The notes beneath the pieces are model-generated. The model had not been told where the DNA came from, searched no databases, and worked only from the letters and a program-made list of their open reading frames with translations. 58,737 nt of DNA from Gammaproteobacteria bacterium (GTDB taxonomy: Bacteria > Pseudomonadota > Gammaproteobacteria > Ga0077536): contig JACQWY010000050.1 of assembly GCA_016209015.1 (NCBI GenBank), positions 1-58,737 on the forward strand, read 5' to 3'. The position numbers and the translations under genes are program-made. Below are positions 16,287 through 24,939 of this stretch, one piece after another (within the stretch, counting starts at the first letter, position 1; the number at the start of each line of letters is the position of its first letter).

Positions 16287-17630
16287 ATGAGCCTGACACA
16301 GCGACTGATCCTCACGACCGCCGGCTGGGCACTGCTCTGCCTCGCGCTCGCGGCGCTCTTCGTGCCCTGGCAGGCGCATCGCGACGCACTCGCCGCGACC
16401 CGCGGCACGGTCGTGGCCGCCACCCGCCTGCTCGAGCTCCAGCTCATGCGGATCAGCGCCGGCTACGATCTCCCGGAGCGCTTTCCCGACTGGCAGGCCG
16501 TCGCGGGCGTCGCCCGCGCGGACGGCAGTTGCGTGAGCTTCGAATCGACGACCGGCCGTCCCGCGAAGCGCGGCTGCTCCGGCACGTTGTCGACGCGACC
16601 GCCCGCGCCGGACTGGTTCGCCGCCGTCTACCGCCGTCTCCTCGAACCCGGTGCCGCGGTCGGCAACGACGTCGCCTGGGCCGGCCAGCAGGCCGGTCGC
16701 CTGACCGTGACCGGTGATCCGGACGCCGAAATCGCAAGTGCCTGGGGCGCGCTGCAACGTGCCTTCGGCCTGACCGCGCTCGCCGTCGGCGGCCTCGCGG
16801 CCCTGACGGCCTGGTCGATCGGCCGGGCGCTGAAGCCGACCGGGACGATCCTCGCCGGCCTCGAGCGGCTCGAGCGCGGCGAGCTCGCGAGCCGGTTGCC
16901 GGATTTCCACGTCCGCGAATTCGCCCGCCTGAGCGAGGCCTTCAACCGCCTCGCGGCGAGCCTCGAACAGCACATCGCCGAGCGCGCCGCGCTCGCCCAC
17001 AAGCTGCTGCAGGTCGCCGAGGAGGAACGGCGCACGCTCGCTCGCGAGCTCCACGATGAGCTCGGCCAGTACCTCACCGCGACGAACGCGCTCGCCGCCT
17101 CGCTGCGCCAGGGCGCGAGCGATCCCGGACTCGAGCGCGAGGCCGGACAGGTTGCCCAGAACGTGGAAGCGATGATGGCTCTGCTGCGCGGCATGCTCGA
17201 GCGTCTGCGGCCGCCGGATCTCGAGGAGCTCGGGCTCGCGGCGAGCCTCGAGAGCCTGGTCGCGGGCTGGAACGGCCGCTGCCGCGGCACGCGTTTCCAG
17301 CTCAATCTCGACGGCGGGCTCGCCGATCTGCCGGCGGACCTCAACGCGAGCGTCTACCGCATCGTGCAGGAGTGCCTGACGAACAGCGTGCGCCACGCCC
17401 GGGCGCGTGAAGTGCAAGTGAAGCTCTCTCGTCGCACCGAGATCCCCGGCGCGCTCGAGCTCTCGGTCGCCGACGATGGTCAGGGCGGCGACGCCGCAGC
17501 CCGGCTCGCACCCGGTTTCGGCGTGATCGGCATGCGCGAGCGCGTGCTCGCGCTCGGCGGCACGCTCGAGCTCAGCTCGGCGGCGGGGCGCGGTTTCGTC
17601 GTCCATGCCGTGCTGCCGCTGCCCGCATGA
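16287..17630 (+). CDS. NarX/UhpB-type membrane sensor histidine kinase
   Basis: A 447-residue kinase with TM1 at about residues 7-30, a ~115-residue periplasmic segment with a Cys pair (DGSCVSFE ... KRGCSGT), TM2 at about 150-172 and a HAMP-like linker. The HisKA_3 dimerisation helix has the phosphoacceptor H256 in ARELHDELGQ, and the HATPase domain has N in ECLTNSVRHA, DDGQGGD and GFGVIGMRERV. The ATG at 16287 is chosen because it places TM1 at the N-terminus. It overlaps the response-regulator gene by 4 nt (ATGA). The signal is unknown; the periplasmic cysteines suggest redox or metal sensing, but that is a guess. Confidence 0.9.
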   Translation: MSLTQRLILTTAGWALLCLALAALFVPWQAHRDALAATRGTVVAATRLLELQLMRISAGYDLPERFPDWQAVAGVARADGSCVSFESTTGRPAKRGCSGTLSTRPPAPDWFAAVYRRLLEPGAAVGNDVAWAGQQAGRLTVTGDPDAEIASAWGALQRAFGLTALAVGGLAALTAWSIGRALKPTGTILAGLERLERGELASRLPDFHVREFARLSEAFNRLAASLEQHIAERAALAHKLLQVAEEERRTLARELHDELGQYLTATNALAASLRQGASDPGLEREAGQVAQNVEAMMALLRGMLERLRPPDLEELGLAASLESLVAGWNGRCRGTRFQLNLDGGLADLPADLNASVYRIVQECLTNSVRHARAREVQVKLSRRTEIPGALELSVADDGQGGDAAARLAPGFGVIGMRERVLALGGTLELSSAAGRGFVVHAVLPLPA

Positions 17631-18316
17631 GCGCCGGCACGCCGATCCGCGTCATGCTCGTCGACGATCACGCGATCGTCCGCGAAGGCTATCGCGCGCT
17701 CCTCGCCAGGCACCCCGATCTCGACGTCGTCGCCGAGGCCGCGGACGGCGCCGAAGCTTATCTCGTCGCGCAACACAGTCTGCCTGACGTCGTCGTGATG
17801 GATCTCTCGATGCCGGGCATGGGCGGCCTCGAGGCCATCGCCCGGCTGCGCGCGCGCTTCCCCGAGCTCAGGATTCTGGTCTTCACCATGCACGACAACC
17901 CGAGCTTCGCGATGCAGGCGACGCGGGCCGGCGCGCGCGGCTACGTCACGAAGAGCAGCCCGCCCGAGATGCTGGTCCGCGCGATCTACGAAGTCCATGC
18001 CGGCCGCCACGCGCTGAGTCCCGATCTCGCCCATGCGCTCGCGCTGCGCCGCCTGCAGGGCGAGGGCTATCCGCTCGACGAGCTCACGGTCCGCGAGTTC
18101 GAAATCCTGCGCCTGCTCGTCGCGGCACGGAGCACGGCCGAGATCGCCCAGGATTTGAACCTGAGCCCGAAGACCGTCGCGAACCTGCACTATGCGATCA
18201 AGCGCAAGCTCGGCGTCGGCAGCGACATCGAGCTGACACGCTTCGCGCTGCGCTGGAAGATCCTCGACGCCCGCGAGTTGCTGGAGGAACCGCCGCCCGG
18301 CGCAGCGGAGACTTGA
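17627..18316 (+). CDS. NarL/FixJ-family response regulator
   Basis: A 229-residue two-domain regulator. The receiver domain (residues 7-125) has DDH acidic residues near 16-18, phosphoacceptor D59 in VVMDLSMPG, T/S in FTMHDN and K in YVTKSS. A C-terminal LuxR-type helix-turn-helix (about 152-215) has LTVREFEILRLLV and NLSPKTVANLHYAIKRKLG. It is translationally coupled to the kinase gene. Candidate targets are the adjacent exported-protein gene at 18341 and its own operon; this is inference from position only. Confidence 0.93.
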   Translation: MSAGTPIRVMLVDDHAIVREGYRALLARHPDLDVVAEAADGAEAYLVAQHSLPDVVVMDLSMPGMGGLEAIARLRARFPELRILVFTMHDNPSFAMQATRAGARGYVTKSSPPEMLVRAIYEVHAGRHALSPDLAHALALRRLQGEGYPLDELTVREFEILRLLVAARSTAEIAQDLNLSPKTVANLHYAIKRKLGVGSDIELTRFALRWKILDARELLEEPPPGAAET

Positions 18317-18340
18317 ACACAGGCCGCTCCGGCATCGACA

Positions 18341-18958
18341 ATGCCCGGGATGAGTCCTTTCCGCATCCCCGTTCTCCTCTGCCTTCTGAGCGCGCTCGCC
18401 GGCCCGCTGCCGGCCGCGGCCTGCGTGTGCTGCGCGGGCGGCGGCGAGTGGAGCGAGACGCCGAAGAAGCTCGACCAGGCGACCATCGAAGTGCTGCAGC
18501 ATCTGCCGCTCGCCGGACGGCTGATGTTCCCGGGCGCGAACAACACCGAACAGTCGCTCGCGATCGCGGGGCGCTTCGACGGCGCGACGGTCGTCTTCAC
18601 GCTCGAGGGCGATTCGAAGGAAGCCGTGGCCCGTTTCGTCGCGCAGGCCGACTACGAGTCCTTCATGTCCGACGACGGCAACAGGCGCGGCGTCGAGGGT
18701 GCGCTCTACAAGGAGCTCCGGCTGAGCGGCACGCTCGAGGTGACGGGAACGAAAGCGCCGCAGCGTCCGAAGGCCGCGCGCGCGATGCTCGTCCTGCAGG
18801 GTCGCGGCAATCACTGCCTGAAGCCGGACGATCTCGACCACTGGACGCTGCGCCCCCTGCCCCGTCGCGGCACCGCGTCGCGCGGCGTGCGCGGCTACGG
18901 CGACGTCGCACACCCGTCGCCGCCGGCGCCCCCGGAAACGAAGCCGCCGACGCCCTGA
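18341..18958 (+). CDS. Exported Cys-motif protein of unknown function
   Basis: A 205-residue protein beginning MPGMSPFR (ATG 18341; ATG 18350 is equally likely). It has a signal peptide ending around residue 26, and the mature protein then starts with CVCCAGGG (C28, C30, C31), a possible metal or disulfide site. A further Cys is in GNHCLKPDD. The middle is mixed alpha/beta and the C-terminus is Pro-rich. I recognise no family. It follows the kinase/regulator pair by 24 bp on the same strand and is probably co-transcribed, so it may be an accessory sensor or an output protein. Confidence 0.7.
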   Translation: MPGMSPFRIPVLLCLLSALAGPLPAAACVCCAGGGEWSETPKKLDQATIEVLQHLPLAGRLMFPGANNTEQSLAIAGRFDGATVVFTLEGDSKEAVARFVAQADYESFMSDDGNRRGVEGALYKELRLSGTLEVTGTKAPQRPKAARAMLVLQGRGNHCLKPDDLDHWTLRPLPRRGTASRGVRGYGDVAHPSPPAPPETKPPTP

Positions 18959-19036
18959 GCGCCCGCCCGCGGGCGAAAAAACAAAGAGGTTCTTCTCCGA
19001 ACTGCGGGGCACGATTCACCGGCAGAGGTGGCCTTC

Positions 19037-19190
19037 TGTAGACGTCGCCCTCGCGCAGGCGAGGGCCCAGCCGTTCAGCCCCGGCGCCGAGGTCGAACTG
19101 CGGGGCGAGTGCAGATTACCCGCGCGGCGCGGCGCCCTCGAAAGCCCGAAGTTCACTGCGCGTGCCATGGATCACCGACTGAAAATTTCG
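19037..19190. repeat. 154-bp direct repeat, copy 1
   Basis: This segment recurs at 19303-19456 with about six substitutions and no gaps (roughly 96% identity). Near its start it contains a hairpin, GCCCTCG-CGCAGG-CGAGGGC. It lies in the 608-bp gene-free stretch 18959-19566. I see no convincing coding frame in it. Confidence 0.9.
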
Positions 19191-19192
19191 GG

Positions 19193-19285
19193 AAAATTTC
19201 GGGGACACGATACTTAATTCGGCTTCGCCCATGGATCGTCGAGGAAGCATGTCGGCCGAATTAAGTTTCGTGTCCCCGAAATTTT
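19193..19285. repeat. 31-bp inverted-repeat element between the direct repeats
   Basis: The arms 19193-19223 and 19255-19285 are reverse complements over 31 bp with one mismatch, around a 31-bp loop. Each arm contains GTGTCCCCGAAATTTT (or its complement) and GCCGAATTAAG. A further solo copy of the outer part (GTGTCCCCGAAATTTT) follows at 19288-19303 and abuts direct-repeat copy 2. The structure resembles a tiny non-autonomous element (MITE/REP-like). No transposase gene is in the window. Confidence 0.85.
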
Positions 19286-19302
19286 GCGTGTCCCCGAAAT
19301 TT

Positions 19303-19456
19303 TGTAGACGTCGCCCTCGCGCAGGCGAGGGCCCAGTCGTTCAGCCCCGGCGCCGAGGTCGAACCGCGGGGCGAGTGCAGATCACCCGCGCGGCGCGGCG
19401 CCCTCGAAAGCCCGAGGTTCACTGCGCGTGCCATGGCTCACCGACTGAAGATTTCG
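19303..19456. repeat. 154-bp direct repeat, copy 2
   Basis: Second copy of the segment at 19037-19190, with the same length and order. Differences include TCGTTC for CCGTTC, AACCG for AACTG and GGCTCA for GGATCA. After this copy the sequence becomes unique and leads into the terminator of the small exported protein. Confidence 0.9.
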
Positions 19457-19496
19457 CCGGGAGCCGTCGACACACCCCGCAGTCTGGAGAAGAACC

Positions 19497-19523
19497 AAAA
19501 AAAACCCCGCGCGCTGCGCGAGG
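19497..19523 (-). terminator. Intrinsic terminator of the small Lys/His/Thr-rich gene
   Basis: Read on the minus strand: an 8-bp stem CCTCGCGC/GCGCGGGG with loop AGC, followed by eight T. It lies 44-70 bp beyond the stop codon at 19567. A second, similar GCGCGCTGCGCGAGG segment at 19539-19553 precedes it. This is the most convincing rho-independent terminator in the window. Confidence 0.85.
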
Positions 19524-19566
19524 TCTTCTCCTGCCCAGCGCGCTGCGCGAGGCCCTTCGGCGATCT

Positions 19567-19773
19567 CTATTGCGTGGCCGCCTTCTTCGTCGTCTTGTGC
19601 GTGGTCTTGTGCGTCGATTTGTGCTTCTTGTGCTTCGTCGTCTTCTTCACCGGCGCCGGCGCGGTGTCCATCGTCGGAGCCGCACCCGTGGCGTCCTCGG
19701 CCGCCTGGCCGGCCAGAGGCAGCAGGCTGCCTGCCGCGATGATTGCTGCAAGAATCAGTGATGATTTCTTCAT
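19567..19773 (-). CDS. Small exported Lys/His/Thr-rich protein
   Basis: A 68-residue protein starting at ATG 19773. It has a classical signal peptide (MKKSSLILAAIIAAGSLLPL, cleavage near QAA). A short acidic/Pro stretch follows, then a very basic tail of KTTKHKKHKSTHKTTHK type. Composition resembles acid-shock/Asr-like or polyanion-binding periplasmic peptides, but no family is certain. A strong intrinsic terminator follows, which supports a genuine monocistronic gene. It lies divergent from trpD with a 256-bp spacer that shows no clear promoter. Confidence 0.75.
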   Translation of the reverse strand: MKKSSLILAAIIAAGSLLPLAGQAAEDATGAAPTMDTAPAPVKKTTKHKKHKSTHKTTHKTTKKAATQ

Positions 19774-20029
19774 GTCTCTATCCCGAAAATATGATGGTTG
19801 TGGCGAGGGTCTCGCGCGTCTGCCGCTCTGTGCCGCCGAAGCGCCGCAGGCATTCTCCCGACTCCGCGCGCGACCTGCCAGAGGACTTTCCCGTTGACCC
19901 GTCGACACCTCGTTGGTTCCGCCGGCACCGTGGTGAATAGCTGACGCCCGCGCCGTTTCGGAGGACAATCGCAGTCCGCCCGGACCATGCCGCGTCCGAG
20001 CTCCCCCGGAACCCAGTGAAGACCCGAGC

Positions 20030-21058
20030 ATGATCACGCCACAGGAAGCGCTCCAGCGCACGATCGAACACCGCGAAATCTTCCACGACGAGATGCTGCA
20101 CCTGATGCGGCAAATCATGCGGGGCGAGATCTCCCCGCTCATGACTGCGGCCATCCTGACGGGCCTGCGCGTGAAGAAGGAGACGATCGGCGAGATTTCC
20201 GCCGCCGCGAAAGTGATGCGCGAGCTCGCGACCCACGTCAGCGTCGCGCCGCATCCGCATTTCGTCGACATCGTCGGCACCGGCGGCGACGGCGCGCACA
20301 CGTTCAACATCTCGACCGCCGCGATGTTCGTCGCGACCGCCGCGGGCGCGAAGGTCGCGAAGCACGGCAATCGCGGCGTGTCCTCGAAGTCGGGCGCGGC
20401 CGACGTGCTCGAGGCGCTCGGCGCGAACATCCAGCTCACGCCCGAGCAGGTCGCGCGCTGCATCGAGGAAGTGGGCTGCGGATTCATGTTCGCGCCGAAC
20501 CATCATCCCGCGATGAAGAACGTCGCGCCCGTGCGCCGCGAGATGGGCGTGCGGACGATCTTCAACATCCTCGGACCACTGACGAATCCCGCCGCCGCGC
20601 CGAACGTCCTCATCGGCGTCTTCCATCCCGATCTCGTCGGCATCTGCGTACGCGTCATGCAGCAGCTCGGCGCCGAGCACGTGATTGTGGTCTGGGGCAA
20701 GGACGGCATGGACGAAGTCTCGCTCGGCGCGACGACCATGGTCGGCGAATTGAAGCAAGGCGAGATCCGCGAATACGAAGTGCATCCGGAGGATTTCGGC
20801 CTCGCGATGGTGTCGAACCGCGGACTGCGCGTCGCCGATGCCGCCGAGTCGAAGACCATGCTGCTCGAAGCGCTCGGCGACACCGCGGGCACGCCGCGCG
20901 AGATCGTCGTGCTGAACGCCGGCACCGCGCTCTACGCCGCGAATCTCGCGCCCTCGATCGCCGAGGGCATCGTGCTCGCGCGCACGACGATCGCTTCGGG
21001 CGCGGCGCGCCGCAAGCTCGAGGAATTCGTGGCGTTCACGCGGCAGTTCGACGCATGA
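20030..21058 (+). CDS. trpD: Anthranilate phosphoribosyltransferase
   Basis: A 342-residue enzyme that transfers phosphoribosyl from PRPP to anthranilate, the second step of the tryptophan branch. The glycine-rich PRPP loop [11 protein letters not shown] is near residue 84, followed by [21 protein letters not shown] and the DGMDE metal motif. Length is standard. It precedes trpG and trpC, the reverse of the usual trpG-trpD-trpC order, and no trpE is present in the window. The 5' leader (19774-20029) shows no obvious trp attenuator. Confidence 0.96.
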   Translation: MITPQEALQRTIEHREIFHDEMLHLMRQIMRGEISPLMTAAILTGLRVKKETIGEISAAAKVMRELATHVSVAPHPHFVDIVGTGGDGAHTFNISTAAMFVATAAGAKVAKHGNRGVSSKSGAADVLEALGANIQLTPEQVARCIEEVGCGFMFAPNHHPAMKNVAPVRREMGVRTIFNILGPLTNPAAAPNVLIGVFHPDLVGICVRVMQQLGAEHVIVVWGKDGMDEVSLGATTMVGELKQGEIREYEVHPEDFGLAMVSNRGLRVADAAESKTMLLEALGDTAGTPREIVVLNAGTALYAANLAPSIAEGIVLARTTIASGAARRKLEEFVAFTRQFDA

Positions 21059-21158
21059 GCGCCCGATGTGCAGCCCCGCGGGCCCGATGCTATAGTGCCG
21101 GCCGCCCGCTTCTTTCCCCGCGCCGCGCCCCGCGGTCGGCTCTCCCGGAAGTCATCTG

Positions 21159-21745
<587 letters not shown>

Positions 21746-21749
<4 letters not shown>

Positions 21750-22567
21750 GCGCGAGCGAGAAGACGCCGCTCGCCGGCGGCCGCGATGTCCTCGGCGAAA
21801 TCTGCGATCACAAGCGCGTCGAGGTCGCGGCGCGGCGCGTGAACGTGCCGCTCGCGGAATTGAAGGCGCGCGCCCGCGATGCCGCGCCGACGCGTGGCTT
21901 CGTGAACGCGCTGTACCGCCGCGTCGGCGCCGGGGAGCCGGCGATCATCGCGGAGTGCAAGAAGGCCTCGCCGAGCAAGGGCGTGATCCGCGAGGACTAC
22001 GACCCCGCGGCGATCGCCGCCTCCTATGCCCGCGGCGGGGCCGCATGCCTGTCCGTGCTCACGGACGCGAAGTACTTCCAGGGCGAGGATGCGCACCTCG
22101 TGGCGGCGCGCACGGCCTCGGGCCTGCCGGCGATCCGCAAGGACTTCATGGTCGACCCCTATCAGATCTACGAATCGCGCGTGCTCGGCGCGGACTGCAT
22201 CCTGCTCATCGTCGCCGCGCTCGACGACACGGCGCTGCAGGAGCTCGCCGGCCTCGCGACCGAGGTCGGTCTCGACGTGCTGACGGAGGTCCACGATCGC
22301 ACCGAGCTCGAACGCGCGCTGCGGCTGCGCCTGCCGCTGATCGGCATCAACAACCGGGATTTGCGCCATTTCGTCACGGACATCGAGACGACGCTCGGCC
22401 TGCTGAAGGACATCCCCGTGGATCGTCTCGTCGTGACCGAGTCCGGCATCAACTCGCGCGCGCAGGTCGAGCGCCTGCGCGCCCACGACGTGAACGCCTT
22501 CCTCGTGGGCGAGGCGTTCATGCGCAGCGACGATCCCGGCGCGCGCCTGAAAGAGCTCTTCTTCTGA
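21746..22567 (+). CDS. trpC: Indole-3-glycerol-phosphate synthase
   Basis: A 273-residue TIM-barrel enzyme converting carboxyphenylaminodeoxyribulose phosphate to indole-3-glycerol phosphate. Hallmarks are [12 protein letters not shown], the catalytic lysine in [24 protein letters not shown] and VTESGI. ATG 21746 overlaps the trpG stop (ATGA), so the open frame upstream is not used. It is monofunctional, with no fused TrpF domain. Confidence 0.96.
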
Positions 22568-22578
22568 TCCTCCCGCGA

Positions 22579-22600
22579 TGTGCCTGTCCGCCGACAGGCA
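22579..22600. repeat. Perfect 9-bp-stem hairpin after trpC
   Basis: GTGCCTGTC-CGCC-GACAGGCAC begins 12 bp after the trpC stop. It could end trp transcription (no U-tract). Its arm is the same GTGCCTGTC core that is tandemly arrayed at 15781-16036, here in palindromic form. The rest of the 22568-22813 spacer holds no recognised gene. Confidence 0.7.
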
Positions 22601-22813
22601 CGCCACGCTCCTCCCGGTAGCGTCGCTACCCAGCCATACATACCCGAACCCACTCGGGCGGGTGGGCTTGCCCGTCTGAATCCGTCGTCGCTGCGCCACG
22701 GCCTACGCGGTCGTGCCGATGCGCCGACGGCAATCGGGTGCAGTGCCCCCCATCTTTTTGCTCGCGACTACGCCGGAGCCCACTCACCCGATGACACGAG
22801 CCTGCAATCCGCC

Positions 22814-24280
22814 ATGAAAGTGCTGAATTCCGATCGCCTCGACCGCCTTGCACAGGCACGGTGGTTCGAGCTGCAGGCGAGCGCCGCGGCGCTGAAGGGT
22901 GACGATGCGTTCGCGGAGCGCCTTGCACTGCAGGCGAACATCTACGCACCGGCCCACTCCTCGCCGGAAGAGCGTCTGCGCGCGCTCGCCGCGGCGCGCG
23001 TCCGGCAGCGCCGCGCGGAGACAGGCACCGTGCGGCGCACGCCGCGCAAGTTCGATTTCCTCTACGCGCCGACGCTGCGCGGCCTGAGCACCGAATTCAG
23101 CTCGCTCGCGCCGCTGCATCCGGATGTGTTCTCCGTACCGAAGCACGAGCTCGATCATGCGCTCGAGACCGCGACGGAAGGCGCCCTGCTCGAGAAATAC
23201 CGACGGAGCGTGCTCGACGCACGTCCGCACGTCACCGGCGGCCTCGTCCAGCACGCCTACATCGCGGAACAATACGGCGATGCGAGCATCGCCGCGCGCC
23301 TCGCCGCAATCTGTAATCGGCGCCTGTTCGTGCACGGCGTGCGCGATCCGCTCGCGATCGCCGTCTCCACCTACAACCACGAGCTGATCGCGCGTCACGG
23401 CGGCGCTTATCGCTTTCTCGCCGTCGACGAAAAGACGGGCTTCGGGCGCGCGCCGCTCGATCTCGACCGGCGCTGGCGCTTCCGGCCGCGCACGCTGCTC
23501 GGGCGTGCGACGCGGCGGCATGCGCCGCTGCCGCTCGCTGCGGCACATCGAGACGCGATCCTCGACGAGGCGCTCGGCGCGCCACGCCACTACGCGGTCG
23601 GCAGTTGCTACGCGCGGCACTTCGAGGTGTGGAAGCCGCTCGACCTGACGCGCCGTCCCGAATCGACGCGCCACACCGTACAGCGCCTCTTCGAGGCGAT
23701 CGGCGTGAACGACGCCCTGGAGCATCCGGCGTTCCACGCCTCGGAGGGTACGACCGTGCACCGGCTGATGGTGCAGAACCTCATGAACGTGCAGTGCGAA
23801 GGGCATGCACTCTCGCTCGGTCTCGGCTACGCGAACCGCGCGATATTCTCGAACTCCTTCCTGATGGGGGAGCTCTACGCGTTCCAGGCCGACGACCGTT
23901 TCGCAGGGACCGAGCTCGCAGGCCTCACGCTCGCGCTGACGGTGCCGCTCGAGCAATGGGTGCTGCTGCCGGCGGCGCTCCGCCTGCGGCTCATCGAGGA
24001 AGGCCGGCTGCTCGCGTTCTGCAATGAAGTGCTCGTGCCGGAGTGGCTCGCGAGCCATGCGGCGTGGCAGGCGGCGCTGTCGCGTCATCTGCTGAAGCAC
24101 CTGGAGGCGGCGATGGTTGATCGCCTGAAGGATCGCGTCGGGCGCGATTTCGAGCAGTTCCTGAAGCACCATCCGGCGTTCGAGAATGCCTGGCCTGCGG
24201 CGATCGCCGCGCTCGGCCGGCACCCGCGTCAGAGCCCGATCACGAGCCCGCGCCTGCGCCCGCGTTTCGCGGGCGGCTGA
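22814..24280 (+). CDS. Unrecognised 488-aa protein with a sulfotransferase-like motif
   Basis: It starts at ATG 22814 (MKVLNSDRLDRLAQARWFEL); the frame is open upstream but has no supporting signal. It has an N-terminal helical region, then FDFLYAPTLRGLSTEFSSL. VRDPLAIAVSTYNHE around residues 176-190 recalls the RxPxxxxxSxYxH phosphate-binding element of sulfotransferases. Later segments include GSCYARHFEVWKP and a long helical C-terminus. No P-loop-like PRSGTT motif is seen, so the sulfotransferase link is weak. No signal peptide or TM is seen. It is monocistronic, ending just before a hairpin shared with the convergent VPxPA gene. Confidence 0.65.
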   Translation: MKVLNSDRLDRLAQARWFELQASAAALKGDDAFAERLALQANIYAPAHSSPEERLRALAAARVRQRRAETGTVRRTPRKFDFLYAPTLRGLSTEFSSLAPLHPDVFSVPKHELDHALETATEGALLEKYRRSVLDARPHVTGGLVQHAYIAEQYGDASIAARLAAICNRRLFVHGVRDPLAIAVSTYNHELIARHGGAYRFLAVDEKTGFGRAPLDLDRRWRFRPRTLLGRATRRHAPLPLAAAHRDAILDEALGAPRHYAVGSCYARHFEVWKPLDLTRRPESTRHTVQRLFEAIGVNDALEHPAFHASEGTTVHRLMVQNLMNVQCEGHALSLGLGYANRAIFSNSFLMGELYAFQADDRFAGTELAGLTLALTVPLEQWVLLPAALRLRLIEEGRLLAFCNEVLVPEWLASHAAWQAALSRHLLKHLEAAMVDRLKDRVGRDFEQFLKHHPAFENAWPAAIAALGRHPRQSPITSPRLRPRFAGG

Positions 24281-24285
24281 AAAGA

Positions 24286-24310
24286 GAAGGGCCGAACGAG
24301 TCGGCCCTTC
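24286..24310. terminator. Bidirectional hairpin between convergent genes
   Basis: A 10-bp perfect stem GAAGGGCCGA/TCGGCCCTTC with loop ACGAG lies between the stops at 24280 (+) and 24331 (-). U-tracts are poor, but the position and the perfect stem support shared termination. Confidence 0.65.
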
Positions 24311-24330
24311 GTCGCCTCGTCGGGTGCGGA

Positions 24331-24939
24331 TCAGGCGGCGCGGCGCCGCCGCGCGGCACCGAGCAGACCGAGCGCCGGCGCCATCAACGCGAACGCAGCC
24401 GGCACGGGCACGGCACTGACCGGGGCGGCGGTGCGGAACAGCGCGGTCACGTCGCCGCTGTAGATTCCCGAGGTCCAGATCCAGTCGGCATCGACACTGC
24501 CGACTCTCGAGCCCCACGGCCCGGAGTTGTACGACAGGTCGCTGCCGATCGCCTCGAACGTCGCGCCCGCGATGAGGGCTGTCGTGACGGTCGTCGTGTT
24601 AGCGACGTTCGCGCCGACCCAGTCCGTCGCATTCGTGTCGATGGTCCCGACCGGCGTCGTGAACGTGCCCTGCCAGGAGTGCGGCTGCCCGGTATCGTGC
24701 GCGAGCACGTAGAGGTAATCGCCGGGATTGACGTGGAAGGACAGCGTGACCGGTACCGTCCAGTCGTGGCCTTCGCCGACGAACTGGAGAGTGCTGCCGG
24801 TCAGGTTGCCGGTGTAGAGCCAGAACTCGTTGTCCGCGGTGAGCGTCCCGCCCGCATTCGGCGCGACGCTCGCAGCGGCCATGCCCGACCAGGCGGCGGC
24901 GGCCAGAGTAACGGCCAGCGCCAGGGGTTTGATTGTCAT
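24331..24939 (-). CDS. VPxPA/PEP-CTERM-type surface-sorted protein
   Basis: A 202-residue protein with a signal peptide (cleavage near AAAS, residue ~24), a beta-rich body with many Gly/Thr/Asn, and a C-terminal sorting tail. The tail has VPVPA at 177-181, a hydrophobic helix (FALMAPALGLLGA) and a basic cluster RRRR. This tripartite end is recognised by exosortase-type transpeptidases, placing the protein at the cell surface or in the matrix. No exosortase is in the window, so the sorting machinery must be elsewhere. The ATG at 24939 is chosen because the signal peptide begins there. Confidence 0.88.
   Translation of the reverse strand: MTIKPLALAVTLAAAAWSGMAAASVAPNAGGTLTADNEFWLYTGNLTGSTLQFVGEGHDWTVPVTLSFHVNPGDYLYVLAHDTGQPHSWQGTFTTPVGTIDTNATDWVGANVANTTTVTTALIAGATFEAIGSDLSYNSGPWGSRVGSVDADWIWTSGIYSGDVTALFRTAAPVSAVPVPAAFALMAPALGLLGAARRRRAA

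Noticed and set aside
19774-20029. trp leader peptide/attenuator before trpD
   Set aside because: No short frame with tandem Trp codons and no terminator/antiterminator pair was seen.
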